64,000 nt of DNA, taken from positions 310,001 through 374,000 of the forward strand of contig CAVWIV010000007.1 of assembly GCA_963755155.1 (NCBI GenBank), written 5' to 3'. Origin of the DNA: PALSA-612 sp963755155. Lineage in GTDB: Bacteria; Actinomycetota; Thermoleophilia; Gaiellales; Gaiellaceae. The notes below the pieces were generated by a model. The model did no database searches, was not told where the DNA came from, and saw only the letters and a list, made by a program, of their open reading frames with translations. A program made the position numbers and the translations under genes. This document shows positions 43,344 through 53,296 of the stretch, piece after piece (position 1 is the stretch's first letter; the number at the start of each line of letters is the position of its first letter).

Positions 43344-44108
43344 ATGCGAGGCATCAATGTCGCCGGCTGGCTCTTCGTGGTGCTCGTGGCACTGGTCGTG
43401 GAGGCCGGCGTGCGCGCGTTCGACTACGAGCAGAGCATCGCCACGCCGTCGTCGACGCTCCGCGCGCTTTACGACGAGCTGGCGGCGGGGACGCTCACCG
43501 GCGAGATCGGTGCCACCCTCTCGGCGTACTTCCAGGGGCTCGCGATCGCGATCGTGATCGGCGTTGGCGCAGGCGTGCTCATCGGCAGCTCGCGGACGAT
43601 GCTCGATGCCTCATCGGTCGTGATCGAGTTCCTGCGCCCGATTCCTGCCGTCGCGCTCATTCCTCTCGCGATCGTGTTCTTCGGGACGTTCGGAATCGGC
43701 GCGCACCGGTTCGTGGTCGCCTACGCCGCCGCCTGGCCGATCCTCATCAACACCATCTATGGCGCCCGCGGCGCCGACCGCATGTTCGACGATGTGGCGA
43801 GAATGTCCGGAGTCGGCCGCGCCGGCCGGCTCTTCCGCGTGACCCTGCCCGCCGCGCTTCCGAGCATTGCGACCGGTATCCAGGTCAGCGCAGCCATCGG
43901 CCTCCTCGTGTGCGTGACAGCGGAGTTCCGGACCGGGGCGGGGGGCATAGGCGCGTACATGGAGGACCAGCAGTTCGCCGGACGGTATCCGGAGCTGTAC
44001 GCCGCCGTGGTGCTCGTGAGCCTGTTCGGCTTCGCCGTCAACGCCGGGCTCCGAGCAGTGCAGCGGCGTACCCTCTTCTGGGCCGGAGAGGAGCGGGCAA
44101 CGCAGTGA
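43344..44108 (+). CDS. ABC transporter permease, NitT/TauT (SsuC) type, first copy
   Basis: 254 residues from ATG 43344; an in-frame GTG at 43308 is possible. Six hydrophobic segments. The EAA-type loop is RMSGVGRAGRLFRVTLPAALPSI and EFLRPIPAVALIPLAIVFFG is the family signature. Transports nitrate, sulfonate, taurine, pyrimidine precursors or similar. First of a four-gene transporter operon divergent from the hydrolase-cyclase gene. Confidence 0.88.
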   Translation: MRGINVAGWLFVVLVALVVEAGVRAFDYEQSIATPSSTLRALYDELAAGTLTGEIGATLSAYFQGLAIAIVIGVGAGVLIGSSRTMLDASSVVIEFLRPIPAVALIPLAIVFFGTFGIGAHRFVVAYAAAWPILINTIYGARGADRMFDDVARMSGVGRAGRLFRVTLPAALPSIATGIQVSAAIGLLVCVTAEFRTGAGGIGAYMEDQQFAGRYPELYAAVVLVSLFGFAVNAGLRAVQRRTLFWAGEERATQ

Positions 44109-44881
44109 CGCCATCCGTCGTTCGCCGCCTCGTCGCGCCGGCACTCGGCATCCTCGGCTTCCTCGCCGCACTGGGTCTCTGGCAGCTCTGGGCAGGCACG
44201 GCGGACTCGTTCGTAGTGCCGACGGCGTACGAGGTGGCGCAGGCGGCGTGGGATGTCTGGCCGACGTCGGACTTCCTGGGAGAGGTGGGGCAGAGCATGA
44301 AGCGGTACGCCGCTGGCTTTGCGATCGCGGCGGCGATCGGGATCGGCCTCGGGTTGCTCGTCGGGGCGTCCCACGTCGCCAGGCGCACGCTCGACCCGCT
44401 GCTCGAGTGTCTGCGAGCGGTCCCTGCGATCGCGATCGTGCCCGCAACCATCCTCATCTTCGAGCTCGGAGACGCGTCTCGCATCGCGGTGATCGCCTTC
44501 GGCCTCACCTTCCCGATCCTCGTCAACACCGCCGAAGGTGTGCGCGGCATTCCACCTGAGGTGCGGGACACGGCGTCGATGCTTCACGTCGGTCCAGTGG
44601 AGCGCGTGCTGCGGATCTACCTGCCCGCGGCGCTCCCGTCGATCATGGCGGGACTGCGCATCGCAGTGTCGCTGGGTCTCGTCCTCGTCATCGTCTCGGA
44701 GTTCGTCGGAGAGCAGAACGGCATGGGCTACTACCTGATCATCCAGCAGTCGGAGATCGACTACCCGGCGCTCTACGCAGGGATCATCTTCCTCGGCGTG
44801 CTCGGGTACGCGCTCAACCGCCTCTTCCTCGTCGCGGAGCGCCGCCTGCTCGCCTGGCATTACGGAGCGGCCGGTGAATGA
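44105..44881 (+). CDS. ABC transporter permease, NitT/TauT (SsuC) type, second copy
   Basis: 258 residues, GTG start overlapping the first permease stop. CLRAVPAIAIVPATILIFELG and the loop SMLHVGPVERVLRIYLPAALPSIMAGL are typical. Related to but clearly different from the first permease, so the channel is probably a heterodimer, less usual in this class than a homodimer. Overlaps the ATPase start by 8 bases. Confidence 0.88.
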   Translation: MTPSVVRRLVAPALGILGFLAALGLWQLWAGTADSFVVPTAYEVAQAAWDVWPTSDFLGEVGQSMKRYAAGFAIAAAIGIGLGLLVGASHVARRTLDPLLECLRAVPAIAIVPATILIFELGDASRIAVIAFGLTFPILVNTAEGVRGIPPEVRDTASMLHVGPVERVLRIYLPAALPSIMAGLRIAVSLGLVLVIVSEFVGEQNGMGYYLIIQQSEIDYPALYAGIIFLGVLGYALNRLFLVAERRLLAWHYGAAGE

Positions 44882-45668
44882 GCCCGTTCTCCGAGTGGCC
44901 GGCCTCGAGAAGCGCTACTCGGAGGCTGGGCCGGCCGCACTCGCAGGCGTGACATTCGACGTCCTCGGCGGCGAGCTCCTCGCGATCGTGGGCCCCTCAG
45001 GCGGCGGCAAGACGACGCTCCTGCGACTGCTCTGCGGGCTCATGCGCCCGACGGCGGGCAGCGTCCATCTCGACGGCAGCCTCGTCTCGTCGCCGCCGCG
45101 AGAGGCGGCCATCGTCTTCCAGGACTACAGCCGCTCGCTCTTTCCGTGGCTGAACATCACCCGCAACGTCATGTTCCCTCTGCGCAGAGAGGGAAAGCCG
45201 CGTTCGGAGAAGGTCGCGCGGGTGGAACGCGTCCTCCAGGAAGTGGGACTGGAAGGCGTCGGCAAGAAGTACCCGTGGCAGCTCTCCGGTGGCATGCAAC
45301 AGCGTGTGGCGATTGCGCGCGCGCTCGTCTCCCGTCCGGAGATCCTGCTGCTGGACGAGCCGTTCGCGTCCGTCGATGCGCTGACAAGGGCCGACCTTCA
45401 GGACCTCGTGCTACGGCTTCACGAGCAAGTTGAACGGGGCATCACGATCGTCCATGTCACGCACGACATCGACGAGGCCGTCTACCTCGCCGATCGTGTG
45501 CTCGTGCTCAGCGGCACTCCCGGGAGCATCGTCGCGTCGCTCGCAGTGGCGCTGCCGCGACCTCGCGAGCAGACGGAGACGCGCAGCTCGCCGCAGTTCC
45601 TCGCGCTGCGAAACGAGCTGCACGGCCTGATCGCTTCTGGAGTGTCGGTACCATCGAGCACGGCATGA
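44874..45668 (+). CDS. ABC transporter ATP-binding protein, NitT/TauT (SsuB) type
   Basis: 264 residues, GTG start. Walker A GPSGGGKTT, Q-loop IVFQDYSRSLFPWLN, signature LSGGMQQRVAIARAL, Walker B ILLLDEPFASVDALTR, switch HVTHDIDEAVYLADRV. Drives the two-permease channel encoded upstream. Confidence 0.92.
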   Translation: MNEPVLRVAGLEKRYSEAGPAALAGVTFDVLGGELLAIVGPSGGGKTTLLRLLCGLMRPTAGSVHLDGSLVSSPPREAAIVFQDYSRSLFPWLNITRNVMFPLRREGKPRSEKVARVERVLQEVGLEGVGKKYPWQLSGGMQQRVAIARALVSRPEILLLDEPFASVDALTRADLQDLVLRLHEQVERGITIVHVTHDIDEAVYLADRVLVLSGTPGSIVASLAVALPRPREQTETRSSPQFLALRNELHGLIASGVSVPSSTA

Positions 45669-46597
45669 TGTCTCGCGCGCTTCTCGTCGGGGGCTGCTCC
45701 CTCGCGCTCCTCGCTCCTGTCGCGGGAGCAGGTGACACGCAGCTCACGAAGATCAAGGTCGCGTTCCTTGCGGCTGAGCCTGCCGCGCTCGTTACGTATG
45801 CGAAGCATCGCGGCATGCTGACGAAGCAGGGAATCGACGCGGAGATGGTGCCGCGCACGGATCCCCAGGTGCTCCTGGCGGCGATCCTGTCCGGCGACGT
45901 CCAGTTCAGCGGCGCGCATGCGGGCGCTGTTGCTCTGCTCAAGTCGAGGGGCGCTCCGATCAAGGTGGTCGCCGCCGGAGCGCTCTACGAGCCGAAGAAC
46001 CGGGCATCGGCGCTCGTCGCAGGGAAGGGCAAGACCGTCAGGCGCCCACGCGACCTCGTCGGCGGGACGATCTTGATCGACGGTCCCAACACGATCGCGC
46101 ACCTCGGCGTCCTCAAATGGCTGAAGCGGGGCGGCGTGTCACAGGATGAGGTGAAGATCAGCTACGTCCCGTTTCAGGAGATGCTCGCCTCGCTGTCAAA
46201 GGGATCGGTCGACGCGGCGTTCATGCCGGAGCCGTTCCTGACGCAGGCTGCTCAACAAGGTTTGAAGATCGCCGCCTATCCGTTCGACGCTGTGTGCTCG
46301 AAGCCGTGCTTGCTGACGTTCTGGATCGCACGGGCGGACGTCGACGCGAACCTCGTCGCCCGCTTTCGCAATGCGCTGCAGAACGCCGCCGTCTGGGCGA
46401 ATCAGGACCGAAACGACGCGGCGAGCGCGAAGATCCTCAGGAAGTACGTCCCGATCGACGCGAAGGTTGCGGCGAAGATGAAGCGGACGTCGTTCGGCAC
46501 GCGCCTCCGCCCTGTGCTGGCTCAGCCTTGGCTCGATGTCTTCGCCGAGTTCGGCGTCATCCCGGCCGGATTCAAGGCAATAGACCTCGTCAAGTAG
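45665..46597 (+). CDS. ABC transporter substrate-binding protein, NMT1/THI5-SsuA type
   Basis: 310 residues, ATG overlapping the ATPase stop. Signal peptide MSRALLVGGCSLALLAPVAG. Family features: IKVAFLAAEPAALVTYAKHR, GIDAEMVPRTDPQVLLAAIL, VQFSGAHAGAVALL, and SKGSVDAAFMPEPFLTQAAQ. Binds the solute (sulfonate, nitrate, thiamine precursor or aromatic acid) outside the cell. It is last in the operon; usually the binding protein comes first. No neighbouring enzyme reveals the substrate. Confidence 0.88.
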   Translation: MMSRALLVGGCSLALLAPVAGAGDTQLTKIKVAFLAAEPAALVTYAKHRGMLTKQGIDAEMVPRTDPQVLLAAILSGDVQFSGAHAGAVALLKSRGAPIKVVAAGALYEPKNRASALVAGKGKTVRRPRDLVGGTILIDGPNTIAHLGVLKWLKRGGVSQDEVKISYVPFQEMLASLSKGSVDAAFMPEPFLTQAAQQGLKIAAYPFDAVCSKPCLLTFWIARADVDANLVARFRNALQNAAVWANQDRNDAASAKILRKYVPIDAKVAAKMKRTSFGTRLRPVLAQPWLDVFAEFGVIPAGFKAIDLVK

Positions 46598-46609
46598 CGT
46601 CGGGCGCGC

Positions 46610-47108
46610 CTAGCGGCAGGCCGAAGCTGCTGCCGTGCGGAGCTCCGACGGAACGGGTCGAAGTGAATCAACGAGCGCGAGACGGTCGCGGCGCGTGGTT
46701 GGCGTTCCCACCTCAGCCGGGTCGCCGTAGTCGAGTTGCTTTGCTGCCAGGTTGAAGCTGTAGACGCCCTTGGCGGCATAGGCGAGCGGCTCGCACTCGC
46801 GGCCCCGAGTGCCGAGGCGCTGAAAATAGTACGGCGGCCAGTCCATGTCTGCGACGATGACCGCCCAGGCTCCGTCGCACGCATGACGCCCAGCCGTCGC
46901 AACCACGGACCGTCGTATCGAAGCGGGCGATTGCGCTCTCGACGCTCCCGGCGATCATCGTCAACCGGCGTCGGACGGCGATCGAGAGCGGGCGGTGCTG
47001 TATGGGTGCAGTCGGGGTCGCAACGGTGGTCGGGTCGCTTGCGGCGGGCGCCGCTGACGGTTGCGTCGTCGGCGAATCGACGTCCTGTGACGTGCGCACG
47101 GTATGCAC
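46610..47108 (-). CDS. Hypothetical protein, probably frameshifted
   Basis: I do not recognise it. The C-terminal 90 residues (frame ending TAG 46610) look like a real protein: CDGAWAVIVADMDWPPYYFQ, EPLAYAAKGVYSFNLAAKQL, RDRLALVDSLRPVPSEL. The N-terminal part from ATG 47108 (Thr/Pro/Ala-rich, then AVRRRLTMIAGSVESAIARF) lies in another frame; the frames meet near 46885-46910, where both read CDG. Without this gene 46598-47123 would hold nothing. The start is uncertain and no signal peptide is evident. Confidence 0.4.
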
Positions 47109-47123
47109 AAGACGGCAGAGCCG

Positions 47124-49651
47124 CTATGTCTCTTGCGTTTGAGGTTCTTGCTCGTGCCCCGTCACGCGAGCGAGCGCCAGGGCGACCGCGTCGTCGAGCG
47201 AGAGCTCGCGGCCCTCGGCACGGCCCGCCTCGAACTCGACGCTGGCGTGCTCATGCTCGGTCGGGAGCGGCCGCCACTCGTGGATCCAGCGACCGACAGG
47301 TAGCCGCTCGTTCTCTGCCTCCGCGGCGCCGACCAGCGTCCCGGCACGGCGGTCGTCGCCCGCACCTGCGGCGATCTCAGCGAGCAGACGGAGCTCGTAC
47401 ACCGTGCCGCGCCGGTCGTTCATCGCGTGCGACATCGTCTAGTGCCTGATCGACGCTTGCGCGAGCGTCGGCGATCCTTCCGACCTCCATCGACACCACG
47501 CCGGCGTTGGCGAGCATGCCCGAAAGCCACCAGCGGAAGCCGGCCTCGTCTGGCAAGTGCGCAGCTCTCGCGGAGCAGCTCGAGCGCCCGCTCCGGGTGC
47601 CCTTCGGCGCGCGCTACCCATGCGAGTGACCCCAGAGCCTGCGACTCGCCCTTGGGCCACCCGCCGCTCAGCCGATGGCCCGCGAGGCTCTCCTCGGCCA
47701 GCTCACGGACACGCCCAGGGTCGTCTCGTCGCATGGCCGTGTTCGAGAAGCGGTGCAGCAGGATCGCAACGGCGCGATCGTCGCCGAGGTCACGCGCGAT
47801 GGCGAGCGCTTGCTCCCAGCTCTGCTCCGACACGTCGAGCCGCCCGATACCGTTTGCCATGCCGCCCCGAACCCTGAGCGCACGCGAGCCAGCGTGCGAG
47901 CCACGTCGTCGGCCCGCTCCAGGAACGCCGTCGCCCACTCGTACCCTTCGGCGGGCAGGCTCGTCGCCCAGTAGTTCTCGAGCGCGACGACGAGCTCGAG
48001 CCCGAGCTCGCAGTCTCGCCGGACTCGAGGGCCCACGCCGAGAGTCGCGCGCAGGTTGTCGCGCTCGGGGATGACGAGGTCGTGGCGTCTGCGGCCCCCT
48101 CGACATCCGCCGCGAGGTTCGACGAGCGGGCGAGCGCCAGGTAGTGCTCGTGCGTGCCGTCGTCGAAGCTCGACATCCTCGCCCGCGTCGACCGAGCCGC
48201 TCGACAGCGAGCTCGCGGATCGACTCCAGCATCCAGTAGCGCGTCTGGCCGCGCTCCTCGCGCCGGCGGATGAGGCTCTTGTCGAGCAGCGACTGCAGCG
48301 TGTCCGGGTCGGCGTCGCACACGCTCTCCGCCGCCTCGTAGTCGCAGCTTCCCGCGAAGACCGAGAGCGCACGAAAGAGCCGCTGCTCCTCTGGCTCGAG
48401 CAGGTCGTACGACCATTCGATCGTTGCTCGCAGCGTCTGCTGGCGCGGGTCGGCGTCGCGGCCCGCCTTCAGCAGGTCCAGCCGCCCCGACAGCCGCTCG
48501 ACGAGCTGTTCCGGCGAGAAGACGACGGTACGGGCAGCGGCGAGCTCGAGCGCGAGCGGGAGGTTGTCGAGTCGCCGGCAGAGCTCGGTGACGGCCTCCG
48601 ACTCCTTCGCCGGCGAGTCGAGCGACCGTGCGCGGGCGAGGAACAGCTCGACTCCGTCCTCAGGCTCGAGGCTCGGCACCGAATACACGTGCTCGCCCTG
48701 GAGCTGGAGCCGCTCGCGGCTCGTGACGACAACCGTCGGCCCGGCAATGTCCCGCAGCTCGGCAACCTTCGCCGCGACCTCGGGCATGAGGTGCTCGGCG
48801 TTGTCCAACATCAGGAGCGTCTGCTTCCCGGTGAGTGAAGCTGCGACGCTCTCGGCGAGCTCCCGGCCCGGCTGCTCTTCGATCCCGAGCGCCTGTGCAA
48901 CGGACGACGTGAGAAGATTCGCATCCCGTAGCGAGGCCATCGGCACCCACCAGATTCCGTCGGGAAAGGACTCTGCGGCCTCGGCGGCAGCGTGAATCGC
49001 GAGCCGCGTCTTCCCCGTTCCGCCCGGGCCGGTGAGCGTCAGCAGCCGCGCGCCGTCCTGCAACAGCTCTACGACCTCGGCCAGCTCCTGCTCGCGGCCC
49101 AGGAACGTCGTGGCCGGTACCGGCAGGTTCGTCCGGTACAGAGACCTGAGCGGCGGAAACGCACCGTCTCCGAGCTGGTAGACGCGCTCGGGAGCCGACA
49201 GGTCCTTGAAGCGGTGCTCGCCGAGGTCGGTGAGCTCGATCTCGACGAGGCTTGCGGTTGTTGCGGAGACGAGGACCTGGCCACCGTGCCCAGCCGCAGC
49301 GATGCGCGCCGCTCGGTGGACGTCGTCGCCGATGTAACCCTCCTCGGCGAGCAGCGGCGTGCCCGTGTGCAGCCCTGATCGCACCCGGATCGGTCTCGCC
49401 GCGAGCGCCTCGGTCATGGCCGCAGCGGCCGCGAGGGCGCCGGGGGCCGTCGGGAACGCGAAGAAGAACGCGTCGCCCTGCGTGTCGACTTCGACGCCGC
49501 CCTCGGCGGCGCAGGCCTCGCGGATCGCCCGGCGGTGCTCGGCCAGCGCCTCGGCGTACGCATCTGCCCCGAGCTCGTGGAGCAGCTTGGTCGATCCCTC
49601 GACATCCGTGAAGAGGAAGGTGACCGTCCCCGTCGGAAGGTCGGCTCGCAT
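47124..49651 (-). pseudogene. Class III cyclase-ATPase-TPR protein, C-terminal part broken by several frameshifts
   Basis: ATG 49651 (TGATG overlap with the CapA gene) opens an intact 490-residue stretch. It has a cyclase domain (TVTFLFTDVEGSTKLLHELG, VDTQGDAFFFAFPTAPGAL, GDDVHRAARI with His for Asn) and a STAND ATPase (LTLTGPGGTGKTRLAIHAAA, LLMLDNAEHLMPEV, VTSRERLQLQGEHVYSVPSL). From about 48190 to 47480 the reading frame changes at least five times while the sense continues: HEHYLALARSSNLAADVEGA, HDLVIPERDNLRATL, LGLELVVALENYWATSLPAE, LAIARDLGDDRAVAILLHRF. It ends intact in RRAGTLVGAAEAENERLPVG. It is either badly read or decaying. Confidence 0.75.
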
Positions 49652-50679
49652 CAGCCGGTGCGCCAGGCGGGCGGGAGGAGCGTCCCGGAGGGCGACACGC
49701 GGACGGCGTTCCGCCGGAAGTCGGAGCGCGAGAGCTTGCGCACGGTCGCGAGCGCAGCCTTGTTCGCGTCCACTCGCGGCAGGCCACCTGGAGTCAGCTG
49801 CACGGGAACGAGCTTGCCCTCGACCCAGGAACCGTCGCGGCGCAGCGTCGCTCGCAGCACCGCCGTCTGGCCGGAGACGCCGGAGACGTTGAGCGTACCG
49901 TTGCCGAGGAAGTTGCCGAGGCTGTAGGCGATCATGCGTCCGCGGTACCACTCGATGCCGCGGAGGACATGCGGCCCGTGGCCGACGACGAGATCGGCGC
50001 CGGCCTGGACGACTGCGTGCGAGAACGCGACGACGTTGCCGCGCGGCTCGCCAAGGAACGTCTCCGGCCCGGGCCGCACGCGTTGGTGGTCTTTCCCCTC
50101 GGCGCCCGCGTGCATCGTCACGACGACGACGTCTGCTTTCCGGTCGGCCTTCCGCACGAGGTCAGTGGCGCCCTCGACGTCGAGCAGGTCCTGCGCCCAG
50201 GGATACGGTGCGAAGCCGACGAACGCGACCTTCGTCGCGCCCTTGCGCACGACTGCGATCTCGCCCGGCCGTCCCGTGAAGCGCAGGCCGGCGCGCTTGA
50301 GCGCGGCGATCGTCTCCGCTTGCGCCGAGGCGCCGAAGTCGAAGGCGTGGTTGTTTGCGAGGTTCATGATCGTGAAGCCGGCCTGCTTGAGCGCAGACGA
50401 GTACGACGGCGGCGCACGAAAGGCGTAGCAGTCCGTGCTCTTCGCCCCGCACTTCGACGAGCCGCCCGTGGCGAGCGTCCCCTCGAGGTTGCCGAGCGAG
50501 ATGTCCGCGCGGAGGGCTCTGCGGATCCCCGCGTCGAAGAAGGCTGCCGGCCCGCTTCCCGAGGGCGCCATGGCGATGTCGCCGGCGCCGGAGAGCGTCA
50601 CGACGGCATCCCCCGCGCCCGAGGCGGCAGGAGTGAGCGAAGCGAGAGTCAGGGCGACAAGAAGGCCGAGCCGGCGCAC
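49651..50679 (-). CDS. CapA/PgsA-family metallophosphatase-like protein, secreted
   Basis: 342 residues, GTG start, signal peptide RRLGLLVALTLASLTPAASG. CapA family motifs in order: LSGAGDIAMAP, SLGNLEGTLA, MNLANNHAFDFG, VVVTMHAGAEG, VVGHGPHVLRGIEWY and YSLGNFLG. These are calcineurin-like metal sites. CapA proteins take part in poly-gamma-glutamate capsule synthesis; many actinobacterial relatives stand alone with unknown role. No capB or capC is near. Confidence 0.87.
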   Translation of the reverse strand: MRRLGLLVALTLASLTPAASGAGDAVVTLSGAGDIAMAPSGSGPAAFFDAGIRRALRADISLGNLEGTLATGGSSKCGAKSTDCYAFRAPPSYSSALKQAGFTIMNLANNHAFDFGASAQAETIAALKRAGLRFTGRPGEIAVVRKGATKVAFVGFAPYPWAQDLLDVEGATDLVRKADRKADVVVVTMHAGAEGKDHQRVRPGPETFLGEPRGNVVAFSHAVVQAGADLVVGHGPHVLRGIEWYRGRMIAYSLGNFLGNGTLNVSGVSGQTAVLRATLRRDGSWVEGKLVPVQLTPGGLPRVDANKAALATVRKLSRSDFRRNAVRVSPSGTLLPPAWRTG

Positions 50680-50705
50680 GGCGCATCACGATAGCCTCGC
50701 GGGCC

Positions 50706-51164
50706 GTGGACGTCGTCTTCCTCGCCCTGCACGTGCTCGCCGCCTCGGTCTGGGTCGGCGGCACGATCATCCTCGTCTTCGTGGCCGTGCCCTACGCGCG
50801 CACGCTGCCGGGCGAGTCGCGCGGACAGGCTCTGCGTGCCCTCGGCCGCGGCTGGAGGCTGTTCGGCTGGGGCGCGATGGCAATCGCGGTGTTCACCGGC
50901 GTGCAGCTCGCGATCGCGGACGGCGCGTTCGACGATGCCGAGAGCGACTTCGACGCCGTGCTCGTCGTGAAGATCGTCGCGGTCGCCCTCCTCATCGGCG
51001 GCGCGATCCTCCACGACTTCGTCCTCGGGCCACGGCTCGCCCGCCAGATCCGCGAGCAGCGCCCGCAGACGATTCGCCGGCCGCTCGTCGTCGTCGGCTG
51101 GACGAACCTCGCGCTCACGCTGACGGTCCCGGTACTCGGTGTGGTGCTGGGCCATTTATCGTAG
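50706..51164 (+). CDS. CopD/DUF4149-like four-helix membrane protein
   Basis: 152 residues, GTG start. Four predicted membrane helices: VFLALHVLAASVWVGGTIIL, FGWGAMAIAVFTGVQLAI, LVVKIVAVALLIGGAI and LALTLTVPVLGVVLGH. His in the first helix (ALHVLAASVWVGG) and Asp-Phe after the third (HDFVLGPRLARQ) match the CopD-like group. Often called copper resistance proteins, though function is poorly known. Divergent from the CapA gene, 26 bases apart. Confidence 0.78.
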   Translation: MDVVFLALHVLAASVWVGGTIILVFVAVPYARTLPGESRGQALRALGRGWRLFGWGAMAIAVFTGVQLAIADGAFDDAESDFDAVLVVKIVAVALLIGGAILHDFVLGPRLARQIREQRPQTIRRPLVVVGWTNLALTLTVPVLGVVLGHLS

Positions 51165-51189
51165 GGGGGTGCAACAGGACCCGAGCCCG

Positions 51190-52270
51190 ATGGTGTACGC
51201 GTTCTTCGGCGAAGCCAAGAGCGAGTCGCTCGATCGCTTCGCCCGCTTGCTGGGAAGCGAGCTCGAGCGCGCTGGCTTCACGTTCGGCGACGGCGATCCG
51301 CGCGAGGCGAACCTCGTGCTCAGCCTCGTCCAGCCCGACGAGGCGAAGCCGTTCCGGCGCGGCGCGCGCGGCACGTACGTGTTGGCGGTCTTCGAGCGGC
51401 CCGAGCATCCGGAGCCGATCGAGGAATCGCTCCGCGCCGACTACCCGATGCTCCTCCGCGCGCTCGCGAATCTCGTGCTCGACTACGTCCCGGGCGAGGG
51501 CGCGTGGTTCACGACGATGGAGCGCGGCCACTACGGCGTCTTCGCGGACTCTGACGAGGAGCTCGCGAAGCTCGTCATCGAGCGGCTCGTGCCGCTCGCG
51601 AGCTCGCGCCTGATCATCGACAACGAGTTCAAGACCGACCTCGAGCCCGAGCTGTGGGAGGGGGACGAGATCACCGAGTCGATCCGCGACGCGGGCGTGC
51701 AGGCTGGGCGCGCTCAACCTCCTGCCGAACCCGTTCCCGATCGAGGATCTCCTCACCGAGCGCGAGCTGCGCCACGTGAAGCGGCTCTACGGGATCGGCG
51801 GGCTGTCGTACGGCAACCTCTCCGCGCGCAAGGACGACGACCGCTTCTGGATGAGCGCGAGCGGCGTCGACAAGACGAAGCTCGACGTCCCCGGGCGCGA
51901 CATCCTCCTCGTCTCCGGCTACGACGCCGCGAACGGCCGCATGGTGCTGAGCGTGCCGCCGGGCGTGGAGCCTCGCCGGGTGTCCGTCGACGCGATCGAG
52001 CACTGGATGATCTACCAGGAGCACCCCGGCGTCGGCGCCATCGTCCACGTCCACGCGTGGGTGGACGGGATCGAGGCGACGGACGTCAACTACCCGTGCG
52101 GCACGGAGGAGCTCGCCCGCGCCGTCGCGGACCTCGTGCGCGAGGAGGACGATCCGGACAACGCCGTCGTCGGCCTGCGGAACCACGGCATCACCGTCAC
52201 CGGCCCGAGCCTCGAGGAGATCCTCGACCGCATCGAGCCGCGCGTGCTCGCCGAAATACCGATGACTTAG
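51190..52270 (+). CDS. Class II aldolase/adducin-family protein with N-terminal extension, one frameshift
   Basis: From ATG 51190 (a GTG at 51169 is an alternative) an N-terminal region of about 170 residues starts MVYAFFGEAKSESLDRFARL and has no clear family. The frame breaks at 51702-51703; removing one G gives AGVQLGALNLLPNPFPIEDL and joins the aldolase domain. That domain has SYGNLSAR, SGVDKTKLDVPGRDILLV, zinc His in IVHVHAWVDG and GLRNHGITVTG. Class II aldolases cleave sugar phosphates such as fuculose or ribulose phosphate; the actual substrate is unknown. Confidence 0.78.
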
Positions 52271-52273
52271 AGG

Positions 52274-52922
52274 ATGCGCTCGCTCGCGGGTGCGCTGCTC
52301 GCCGAGGCGATCGGCGTCTTCTGTCTCGTCTTCTTCGGCTGCGGCGCGATCATGGTCGACGCGAAGTCGGGTGGACTCGGGAACGCAGGCATCGCGCTCG
52401 CTTTCGGCCTCGCGATCATGGCGATGATCTACGCGGTCGGCCACGTGTCCGGCGCTCATCTCAACCCGGCGGTGACTCTCGCGTTTGGCCTGTCGCGCCA
52501 CCTCCCGCTGCGGCGGGTCGGCTTCTACTGGGTCGCGCAGTGCACCGGCGCCATCGCCGCCGCAGCCGTGCTTGCGAGGCTCGCTGGGGGACGTCGCCAA
52601 TGTCGGTGCCACGACTCCCTCGGGCTCGGACGCGCAGTCGTTCCTGTGGGAGGTCGTGCTGACGTTCTTCCTGATGTTCGTGATCATGGCCGTCGCCACC
52701 GACACGCGGGCGGTGGGCGAGGCTGCAGCGATCGCGATCGGAGGGACCGTCGCGCTCGGCGCCCTCGTCGGCGGACCCGTCTCGGGCGCGTCGATGAATC
52801 CCGCGCGCTCGCTCGGCCCCGCGCTCGTGTCGGGGACGTTCGACGCTCTCTGGGTCTACCTGGTCGCGCCGCCGCTCGGCGCCGCGCTGGGTGCTCTCGC
52901 GTACCGTGCGGTGCGATCGTGA
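52274..52922 (+). CDS. Aquaporin/MIP channel, one frameshift
   Basis: The N-terminal half has helices 1-3 and the first NPA box (GHVSGAHLNPAVTLAFG). The frame breaks at a run of five G (52586-52590); four G give ARLAGDVANVGATTPSG and lead to helices 4-6 with the second box (VSGASMNPARSLGPALV). The corrected protein is about 215 residues, a normal six-helix channel for water or small neutral solutes. The stop overlaps arsC (GTGA). Coupling with arsenate reductase points to arsenite efflux, as with AqpS in Sinorhizobium. Confidence 0.88.
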
Positions 52923-53296
52923 ATCTCTACTTCGTGTGCGTGGGCAATGCCGGTCGGTCGCAGATGGCCGAGGCGTTCGCGAAGCAGGCGGGACACGACG
53001 CGCGCTCGGCGGGATCGCGACCGGAGGCGGAGCTGCACCCCGAGGTCGTGGAGGCGATGCGAGAGCTCGGCATCGATCTCTCCGGCCGCGTTCCGCGCGG
53101 GATCACGCAGGAGGACGTCGAGTGGGCCGACGTCGTCGTGACGATGGGCTGCGGCGAGGACGCGTGCCCGGTGCTTCCCGGCAAGCGCTACGTCGACTGG
53201 GAGATCCGCGACCCGATCGGGTTGCCGCTCGAGGACGTGCGCGTGATCCGCGACGACATCCGGCGCCGGGTCGAAGAGCTGCTAGAAGCTTCGTAG
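52919..53296 (+). CDS. arsC: Arsenate reductase, thioredoxin-coupled (low-molecular-weight phosphatase fold)
   Basis: 125 residues, GTG start. P-loop CVGNAGRSQMAEAF with Cys7 nucleophile and the NAGRSQMAEA wording typical of ArsC. Redox Cys pair in MGCGEDACPVLPGKRY (Cys78, Cys83), then DWEIRDPIGLPLEDVRVIRD. Reduces arsenate to arsenite, which could leave through the coupled aquaporin. No arsR or arsB is seen in the window. Confidence 0.88.
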   Translation: MNLYFVCVGNAGRSQMAEAFAKQAGHDARSAGSRPEAELHPEVVEAMRELGIDLSGRVPRGITQEDVEWADVVVTMGCGEDACPVLPGKRYVDWEIRDPIGLPLEDVRVIRDDIRRRVEELLEAS

